A stretch of DNA of 64,000 bases from Adiantum capillus-veneris (lineage: Eukaryota > Streptophyta > Polypodiopsida > Polypodiales > Pteridaceae): the NCBI GenBank assembly GCA_014529385.2, contig CM043967.1, forward strand, positions 83,892,278 to 83,956,277, read 5' to 3'. Shown one piece after another: positions 56,692 through 64,000 of this stretch (position 1 is its first letter; each line of letters opens with the position of its first letter). Made by a program: the position numbers and the translations under genes. The notes beneath the pieces are model-generated. The model did no database searches. It had not been told where the DNA came from and saw only the letters and a list, made by a program, of their open reading frames with translations.

Positions 56692-56975
56692 TTCTAACGC
56701 TGAGATGCGTTATCCAACGTATGAGAAGTAGCTTTATGTGTAGTCCACGCCTTGAGGAAGTGGCATGACTACTTGTATGGCTCTACGTTTGTTGCATGGA
56801 CAGATCACCACTCTTTGCGATATGTATGTGATTAGGGTGACCTCAGAGGCCGAAAGGATAGATGGGTTGAACTTATGCAAAAGTTTGACTTTGAGGTCTG
56901 TTACAGAAAAGAATCCAGCAATCGAGTTGTTGATACTGTCACAAATGCGGGCACCACGTGCCAATAGAAAAGAAC
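56692..56975 (+). pseudogene. Element 4 RNase H (Ty3/gypsy), broken
   Basis: NAEMRYPTYEK, stop, LRKWHDYLYGSTFVAWTDHH, SLRYVCD, stop, then RWVELMQKFDFEVCYRKESS in changing frames. It matches the gypsy RNase H block from YPTYEKEL to FDFEI. The VADALSR region after it is degraded, and reverse transcriptase is not present upstream. Confidence 0.82.
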
Positions 56976-57224
56976 AGACTGAACAAACTCTTCGCACTTC
57001 AATAACAACTGAACTGAGAGAGAGAGAGACGACACGCGACACGGAGTGGCGGAATTCCACCCCAGAGAGTATTGGCCCCAAACCTTGGCGCACCTTTCGG
57101 TATTTCTTTATATTGCATCATCAAAGTACAAGCCGGTACTCCAAACTCTGCACCTTCTCCAGGAAGCATGCCAGAGAATGAGCCCTAGCCTCATATTTAA
57201 AGGCCCTTGGCCTGAAAAGCAATT

Positions 57225-57322
57225 TACATGAAAAGCTTTCAAACTCAAAAGCTTCTGGTCCAAAAAGCAGTTTACATGAAAAACTTTCAAACTCAAAAGC
57301 TTCTGGTCCAAAAAGCAATGCC
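57225..57322. repeat. Tandem duplication of about 47 bp
   Basis: Two copies of TTTCAAACTCAAAAGCTTCT plus flanks, starting near 57225 and 57272, nearly identical. Confidence 0.85.
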
Positions 57323-57400
57323 AAAAGCTGCCAGCGTAAATCACGGAAATCCGTACAGCCTGTCACGTCATCAGCCAGCGCAAAGCGCAAAAATCTGTCC

Positions 57401-57553
57401 TTAGGGTTAGGGTTAGGGTTTCTACAATTTTAGGGTTTCTGGTAGAAATTAGGGTTGCAGGTTTTAGGGTTAGGGTTTGCAACAATTACGGTTTCTTGCA
57501 AAAATTAGGGTTTCAAAATTAGGGTTTTTGGCAAAAAATTAGGGTTAGGGTTT
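57401..57553. repeat. Interstitial telomere-like TTAGGG/TTTAGGG cluster
   Basis: Many TTAGGG and TTTAGGG units, some adjacent, others separated by short TTTCT- or CAAAAA-type spacers. They are degenerate and inside the retroelement block, so this is not a chromosome end. Confidence 0.85.
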
Positions 57554-57745
57554 TCTGCACTCGGGCATCCACGTCCTCACTCTGTGACACTTCTTCTACT
57601 GCTTGTTCTTCTTAGGGTTTAGGCCCCTCGGTCGGCATCTGTAAGTTGGCTCCATTCTTTAGGCTTTGACACGTCAGCAGTTTGTTACATGATACACTCA
57701 GTCGGATTCTTGAAGTTAATGCCTTGTCTATGGTTTAAATTTCAA

Positions 57746-57876
<131 letters not shown>

Positions 57877-58019
57877 GAGGGCTATGTTGTTCCAATAGCT
57901 ATTTTGGCAAGATATGAAACGAGGTCAAAGCGGGGCATGACTTGTGTACATGCTTGGGCGATTCAAAGACCCAAGTGATTCATGCTAGAGAGACAAGACA
58001 TTGACAATATTCCATTAGA

Positions 58020-59356
58020 GGTGGACTACTGTTCAAAATGGAAAAGTTTGCGTGCCAAAAATCGATGAGGTTCGACAAAGGATTTTTTTTTAATGCCATG
58101 ATGTTTCTAGCGTTGGACACCCAGACATCTAGAGAACTTTGGCATTGTTCAAACGATATTTCTATTGGCGAAGGATGCGCTCTTACATAGAGGGCTATGT
58201 GAAGAGATGCACTCAGTGTTAGGTCAATAAGACAGAGCGCCTTAAGAAAGCTGGCTTGCTACAACCATTGAAAATCCAAGATGCCAAGTGGGAGAGTATT
58301 TCCATGGACTTTATCGTTGGTTTACCAAGTACTAGTCGGGGCAATGATGCCATTTGGGTAGTGGTCCAGACTTACAAAATGGCAAAATTTATACCAACAA
58401 AGTCGATAGTAAAAAGCCATGAGTTGGCGGTTTTATTTGTCGAGCAGCTTTACAAGTTGTATGGTCTTCGAGAGGATATCATCAATGATCGAAATACTAA
58501 GTTCACTAGCCGATTTTGGCGAGATAAGTTTGTTCATCTTTAGACGAATTTGAGTATGTCTTCCTTCTGACCATCCTGAGGTCCGACAGACAAACTGAGA
58601 GGATGAATCGGACGTTAGAGGACATGTTGAGAGCTTACCATCTCTCACCGACAGTCTGATTGGGAAAGGTATCTTCCACAATTGGAGTTTGCCTATAATA
58701 GTAGCAAGCATTCTGCTATCGGATTTAGCCCATTCTTGCTGATGTATGGATTCGAGCCTATATCCCCAATTGCTATTGGCTTAGAGAAAGTCAAGGAACG
58801 CCAAGCTCATGATTTCTTGTATGACATGCAAGAAATGCTCGAATTGGCCGAGGATAGTATAAGAACGACTCGTGATCTAGTCACTACTTATGCTAACCAA
58901 AAGAGATCTCCCAAGACTCTAGAGATGGGACAATGGGTCTATCTGAAGATACCCAAGGATTCCAAGACTATACGACTGGGAAGTATTATAAGCTTTCAGC
59001 TAGATATTGTGGTCCGTTCTTGATCACGAAGAAAATTGACCAAGTTGCCTATAAACTGGCTCTTCCTTTGGATGTTAGTGTACATGTAGTGTTTCATGTC
59101 AGCCGCCTTAAAGAAAAATTAGGCGAAGCCGATGTTGTTGTGCATATCCAGGAAAATGTATGGCAAGATATACAAAATGAGTATATTCCTCGAGAACCAA
59201 AGCTTTTTCGTACCTGTCTTTTGCGCCAAAAATCTTATGACGAGTACTTAATTAAATGGTAGGGTCAATCTGAAAGGTTTGCTACTTGGGAATCAATTAG
59301 AGCTTTGAAAGCTCAATATCCCCACTTCATTGATGAGGACATGAATGGTTCTTAAG
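58020..59356 (+). pseudogene. Element 4 integrase and chromodomain (Ty3/gypsy), broken
   Basis: Zinc-binding block near 58110-58230 (FKRYFYWRRMRSYIEGYVKR, CTQC). The core from 58256 has [20 protein letters not shown] and IINDRNTKFTSRFW, where the usual SDRDPRF reads NDRNTKF. A stop follows at 58541. 58682-59023 carries LEFAYNSSKHSAIGFSPF and MGQWVYLKIP, then a frameshift to YCGPFLITKKIDQVAYKLAL. The chromodomain-like end (YDEYLIKW, stop at 59260, GQSERFATWES) reaches 59356. A third subfamily, distinct from elements 1 and 2. Confidence 0.9.
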
Positions 59357-59760
59357 GCGAAAAGTATGGTATGTCCCGCTTACAGGAGAGGGGATCTAGC
59401 CTAGACCCCGTCTAGATGGGCGTTGAGTGTTCAGGCAGATAGAGTGTGAACCCGGCAAGTGTGGCCAGTCATTATTATAAAAGGGAGGTCAAGGCCTCAT
59501 TTGTATTTATTGACCCCACTGGCAAAGTGCCAGTGGTTAGCCCGTGAGGCTAGGAGTGTGCGAGGTCACCTCAAGGAGATGAGGCCGGGTGGTATGGGAC
59601 GCTCGGTCTTACAAGTGCACGCCTATGTCCTCAAACGTTGGCCCCAACACGGGGAGCTGTCAGATGGTGGCTATGGTCGGGTGGTTTGTTCGACACGTGT
59701 TTATAGGTGGTCCGCGTAGCCGAGAGATCCATTTCATGGATTCGTTTCATCCATTCTCTA
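59357..59760 (+). repeat. Probable 3' LTR region of element 4
   Basis: Follows a purine-rich AGGAGAGGGGA (about 59382-59393). GC-richer than its surroundings and without a conserved frame. The LTR boundaries are not certain. Confidence 0.45.
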
Positions 59761-60460
59761 TAAGTGCATCAAAATATTTTGATCGCATTGCAACCATCAG
59801 ATTTTCCAAATTTGTGCATCTTCAAAACAAAGAGGTTCCTCTTCATCACATACACTAGAAACAACCAAAGCATAACAATCTGACACATATGATGCATGGT
59901 GAGAACCCAAGCGAGTATGAATAGGCATAGTGCATCCAATCTACTATCACGCAAGGTATGCACTTGTCATTTTGGCATAGCCCTAGCCTCGTCATTCTCA
60001 GTCCTTTCCACATGAAGTAAATCATGTATATTTTCATCAATAGTAGGTTGATCCAAAACATTTTCAGAAACCCCCATACGTTGTACATGTGCTTCATTGG
60101 AGCTTACATTCAAGTTTCCACCATTAAAAAGATTGAACAAAGTGTCATAAATTCCATGTGAGCTTACATTATTGTCTCTAGTACATGACATCAAAGTTTA
60201 AATAAAATCTTCCGCAAATACAACATCTCATTGGAACTTACATTCAAGTTTCCCCCATTAAAAAGAGGCAACAAAGTATGATAAATATCATGTGATCTTA
60301 CATTACTGTCTCTAGTACATGCTAGCAAGAGCTGAACAAAATCTTCCACAAATACAACATCTCACAAAACCAAGATGCATTCTGTTTGTTGCGGATGATA
60401 CACTCCCTCCATCAATCTGAATGGAGGTTGCTTATAGTACTTTTGGAGACATTTTCAGTC
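59761..60460. other. Left flank of the copia relic
   Basis: Contains an imperfect direct repeat: ATTAAAAAGA, a gap of about 16 bases, AAAGT-type text and CATGTGA(G/T)CTTACATTA recur near 60125-60180 and 60258-60320. No motif recognised. Probably eroded copia pol. Confidence 0.4.
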
Positions 60461-61417
60461 ATAACCAGAAATTGCTAGAAACACATGAATACTTCGAATT
60501 TAGCTTTAAGTGGATACACCCATGCATTCCTGGAGTAATCATCAATGAAAGAAAAGAAGAACAAGTAAATAACCGAGGATGGAGTTAGGCCCACAACCAT
60601 CACTATGTACAAGTTGCAACCTGCATGTAGCCCTTAATAAACCATCCTTTGGAAACTTTGAACGCTACATCTTATCCAAAATACAATCTTCACAAACATG
60701 TTTAGAAGCTGCTTCAAGAGGAAGCAAAGAAACAACCATATCAGATTTTTGCAACGTAACAAACTAGCAAAATTTAGATGTCCCAAATGTACATGCCAAA
60801 GTTAAGCATCTGAAATAGCCTTTGAATCCACAAGTGCATTTGTAAAATTTTGCTCACGTTTGTCACACAAAGTGAGCTATACAACCCACAACACAAAATG
60901 CCAGATGCTACAATCTAATCACCAAAAGTGAGATTGTGAACTGTACATCTATCATCCAGAAATTTGACAGCTAGACCAAGCTATCCAAGTGTAGGTTTAC
61001 ATTTGGGTAGCTCTCCCTATCCAATTTGTCCTCAGTACCAAACATCTTGACAACATGTCATGTGTTGTTGCCATCCATGGCGAGTGACTACACTTAATGT
61101 GAAAACTTCTCCAAAAGAGAAAAAATGAAGTAGGACTAACACGTGCGATGTAGCTAAACCCAAAGAGACTGTAAGGGACTTGTTCTGCAAAAATATGCAC
61201 TGACAAAAAATTTGCACAAAAGGACGAAATTACCTATGCAATACTGCCTATAGTGGAGACGGAGGTCGAAATGAGTCCAAATCAAAATTTTGACAATACC
61301 AAGCTCTATGAGCTGTGTCGAAGTATTACGCAATCTCTTGATGCTCACTAAAGCTCACCCAATTCGAAGAAAGTGAGCAGGGGGGTACTGGCAACTATAC
61401 TCAAGAGAACGCAACCT
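60460..61417 (-). pseudogene. Ty1/copia gag-integrase relic, minus strand
   Basis: Reading leftward: FGTEDKLDRESYP (about 61045-61005), typical of the copia gag start. Then ALVDSKAIS and LWHVHLGHLNFASLL (about 60840-60770), the GAG-pre-integrase region. Then ASKHVCEDCILDKM and FPKDGLLRATCRLQLVHSDG (60720-60590), which open the integrase core. FIDDYSRNAWVYPLKAKFEV follows at 60550-60495. gag is reduced to a few hundred bases and protease is missing, so large deletions occurred. Stops are frequent. Confidence 0.82.
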
Positions 61418-61429
61418 GCTCTGATACCA
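61418..61429 (-). promoter_or_regulatory. Primer binding site of the minus-strand copia relic
   Basis: The minus strand reads TGGTATCAGAGC, initiator tRNA-Met type, two bases from the LTR end at 61432. Confidence 0.85.
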
Positions 61430-61431
61430 AT

Positions 61432-61720
61432 TATTGGAATTAGGGTTGCAAGAATGCGCATATAACTTAGACAAGATGAAGAAGCTCAAGGCACACAACA
61501 GAGTGCCCCTAGTGAGGAAAAAAGTGCCCTGACTGTCCGGAGTGTGCTCACACACATTAGTACCACATATATGGTAACAGCTCTTGATCCCTTTCTGATC
61601 TAGAAAGATTGTGTTTAGGTTAATTTTAGCTATAAGGAATATATTCCTGGAAGCTAGCATTCTTTCTATCTTGTTTGTGTCATACTTTTGGCATAGTTTT
61701 TCACATTGCATTGCTTTTTA
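61432..61720 (-). repeat. 5' LTR of the copia relic
   Basis: Begins TATTGGAATTAGGG beside the PBS (TG changed to TA). The outer end is not visible; it gives way to protease sequence of another element by about 61740. Confidence 0.6.
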
Positions 61721-61739
61721 CCATGTCCTTGTGGTATTT

Positions 61740-62060
61740 TTTTTGACATGAACTCTTCTATTTGGCCTCTATATAGCGGTTGTCTAGCTAGCATAATTGT
61801 GTATGGCCCCTACAGTCCTTAGCTATGGTCTTCCCAACAACATACTGAAAGCACCTTGTACATTCATTACTCAAAAACTTGTCTTAAATTTTTCAGAACC
61901 AACCTTAATTTGGAGCTTCTCAACTTGGCCACTAGATTACACAATTCGTTGATCTACCATTCTAATTCTGAATGGTGAAGGCTTCATCTCAATAAGTATA
62001 TTCACACCAGCACCTCCATCTACGATTACTCCGGATAGCAATTCCCACTGCTGTCAAACT
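61740..62060 (-). pseudogene. Retropepsin relic of a right-edge retroelement
   Basis: Reading leftward: LSGVIVDGGAGVNILIE (active-site motif VDGGAG at 62006-62025), RMVDQRIV, KLQIKVGSEKFKTSF, and FSMLLGRP then a stop and LRTVGAI (61850-61805). VDGGxGVN plus LLGRPWLR is the pattern of plant retropepsin-like domains. Stops interrupt it. Confidence 0.75.
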
Positions 62061-62873
62061 TTCTAATCAATCTATTCATCATCCTAAATAGCACACCATA
62101 CCACAACCATCACTTCAGATTCTCTCTCTTTGCTTCATGATGAACTTGGCTGCCTCAGGTAAAGTCTTTCTGATGTCATTCAATTCTATAGTGAGTCTCT
62201 GGATTCTTTCGCATACCTTGATAGATTTTGCATACCAAATCTTGAATTTAAATTAGAAAAGCTGCCAAATCTTGTATACCAAATCTTGAATCTAAATTGG
62301 AAAATATGTCTTCTAGGAAGCCATGCTTGTGTTGTCCTTCTCTGCTTCCTTTGCTAATGGATCCTTTTGTGCAAAATCAAATTATTCTTTCCAAACATTT
62401 CCTATTTCCAAACACTTATTATCAACATTCTCTAAGTCAACTTTGACTTGTAAACTTTCCTTCTCAAGATCCTATCAAAATTAGTCACTAGAATTTATGT
62501 TGTCTTCTTAGGACGCTTCATACCATAACCAATTTTTGGGATTCCAGTTGTCCGAGCCACAAAATATACTGGCAAAATCTTTTGAATGGATTGGGTCTCT
62601 AAGAAATTTGGTTTCTCTAGCTTCCTTCGCTCAAAATCTTGACTGATCTAAGTAGCCAAAACCCTTTGCTCTTGCCCTTCGTCCACTTCCTTGGCTCTCC
62701 CTTGAGCTTTCTACACTACCCTTTAACTTTTTCACTTTTCTCTTTGCTATGTGTGGGCTGATTGACTGGCTCCTCTAATATTTCCTCGATGACAACACCA
62801 GAGCTCTTGCTAATCACTTGTACCTGTACTTCCTTTTCCATCTTTGGTCCCTTCAACCTTCACATTTTCAAGA
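62061..62873 (-). other. Decayed linker between gag and protease
   Basis: Low-complexity Lys/Ser/Thr-rich translation on the minus strand with many stops. No domain recognised. Confidence 0.4.
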
Positions 62874-64000
62874 CATTACGTTGAAAAGTGACTGTACTTC
62901 CCACATGTGTAACAATTGAAATTCCTTCTACTAAAATCTATTCTACCTCAACCTCTACTAGAGAAATTTTGGTATCTGCCTCTCCCTGGCATACCTCTGG
63001 AAGTGGCTCCATTGTTTGGATCCTCAAGAGCTTTCTCTTGCTTAACTAATTCAGGGTTTATCAGTGCAACCAATAATGTGTCTTTTCCTTCTTTAAAATA
63101 GTATATCTTGATTTTATAATTATTCTATTTATGACCATAAGCTTTACAGTACCTACATTGAACACATTCATTAGTTTGGTATTGGTTTGATTTCCATCTG
63201 ATGCACCACATTCTACCTTTCTGAATGAAGGTCTAATCTGTGAAATTTTAGATATCTATTTTGATAATTCTTCAATTTTCTTTGTCTAGGCTCCTTCCTT
63301 CTTGGTCTTTGGTGGTTCTTTAGAATTTGTATTGTTAGATGAATTGGAGCTTGATGATGTGTCTTTAGAAGAGAATCCACTCCAACTTGAGCTGATTCTA
63401 GCGTTTAGACATTCTCCTTCTTGGCCTATTGTTCCAGTTTAAGGGCTCTTTGAGCTGTCATTGAGTTTCCTGGTGGGAGTTGGTACTTATCACTCCCTTA
63501 GCTTCTTACTCTTGAACCCACTTATAAACCAAGCTCTCAATCATTTCTCAGATAGTCGCTTATATAATTGTCTAGTGAGATCCTTAATCTTCTCTTCATA
63601 GCCCCTTACTGATAGCTTGCCCTGTTGTATCTTTTCAATTTCGCAAAGGATCACACTAGACTCCATATTTAGGATTTCTTCACTTTACCATAATTTTTTG
63701 GTTACATGCTAGATAATGATAGTACTACTTCTTAGCTGCAATTTTTCATGTTTGAGGAAAGTACTATGTCTAGTCATCCTCATCGATGTCCTTGAGGTTA
63801 GCATATTGTTTGAAGGCTTGGATATGGACATCAGGGTATTCCCTTTCGCTGCCTCTAAATATCGAGAATGCGACTTTCAAGTCATTGGTCTTTTTGCATT
63901 ATCTTGGTTTGTCATGGTGATCAGCTTTTGTCCATTGATGGCCGAGTTTGACATGGTAATCCGTTTCCATCTCTCGATGCCTGGGTTTGACATGGTAATC
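62874..64000 (-). pseudogene. gag relic with zinc knuckle, runs off the right edge
   Basis: The capsid part on the minus strand reads AFSIFRGSEREYPDVHIQAF (63870-63810) and, with stops, KIAAKKWYYHY-like text. Then QQGKLSVRGYEEKIKDLTRQ (about 63630-63570) and FISGFKSKKLRE (63530-63495). The knuckle CYTCGKYSHFST-stop-C lies at 62914-62874 with CX2CX4HX4C spacing. The order capsid, knuckle, protease fits a gypsy-type gag-pol. The start lies beyond 64000. Confidence 0.75.

Larger units (their letters stand above)
56976..57570 (-). repeat. LTR-like insertion with telomere-like tail in element 4
   Basis: On the minus strand a TATA-like TTTAAATATGAGG is followed by TAGGGCTC, the same layout as beside element 3. 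The block separates RNase H from integrase of element 4, so it is an insertion or rearrangement. Edges are not resolved. Confidence 0.5.

Noticed and set aside
57401-57553. Chromosome end or active telomere
   Set aside because: Units are degenerate, few and embedded in a retroelement, with unrelated sequence on both sides.

Overview
The window is nuclear DNA of a land plant. It holds one apparently functional gene, a five-exon homologue of the chloroplast-envelope quinone oxidoreductase (ceQORH). Almost everything else is decayed transposable elements and long dinucleotide microsatellites. LTR retrotransposons with initiator tRNA-Met primer sites, GT-AG introns and a 7.6 kb transposon-filled intron point to a large, repeat-rich plant genome. 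A fern is my guess, but this is inference only.

Layout. 1-3.1 kb: two convergent, intron-bearing broken genes; the minus-strand one looks transposase-like. 3.46-14.3 kb: a minus-strand Ty3/gypsy element (element 1) whose gag-PBS-LTR end is tandemly duplicated with a 2,110 bp offset. 14.4-20.5 kb: a plus-strand relative (element 2), head-to-head with it. 22.7 kb: a tRNA-like SINE. 23.5-24.2 kb: a PIF/Harbinger transposase relic. 25.3 kb: a short LTR. 29.5-31.5 kb: a Helitron helicase relic with a plausible Helitron 3' end. 31.5-32.9 kb: two foldback (MITE-like) elements, one with a 5 bp target duplication about 100 bp upstream of the ceQORH start codon.

33.03-43.39 kb: the ceQORH gene. Intron 1 holds a gypsy relic (element 3), a Ty1/copia RT/RNase H relic with its 3' LTR, and microsatellites. 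Intron 4 is largely made of related foldback elements. 45-53 kb: LTR boundaries, an unrecognised decayed coding region and unassigned sequence. 53.8-56.6 kb: a non-autonomous LTR element with both LTRs, PBS, PPT and a matching 5 bp target duplication. 56.7-59.7 kb: a gypsy RNase H-integrase-chromodomain relic (element 4) interrupted by a block of LTR-like, telomere-like and CT-repeat sequence. 60-61.7 kb: a minus-strand copia relic. 61.7-64 kb: a minus-strand gag-protease relic running off the right edge.

No rRNA gene, functional tRNA gene, CRISPR array, bacterial operon or intact autonomous transposon was found. Every retroelement reading frame is broken by stops or frameshifts, so only ceQORH is likely to make a conserved protein. 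Coordinates of decayed features are approximate.
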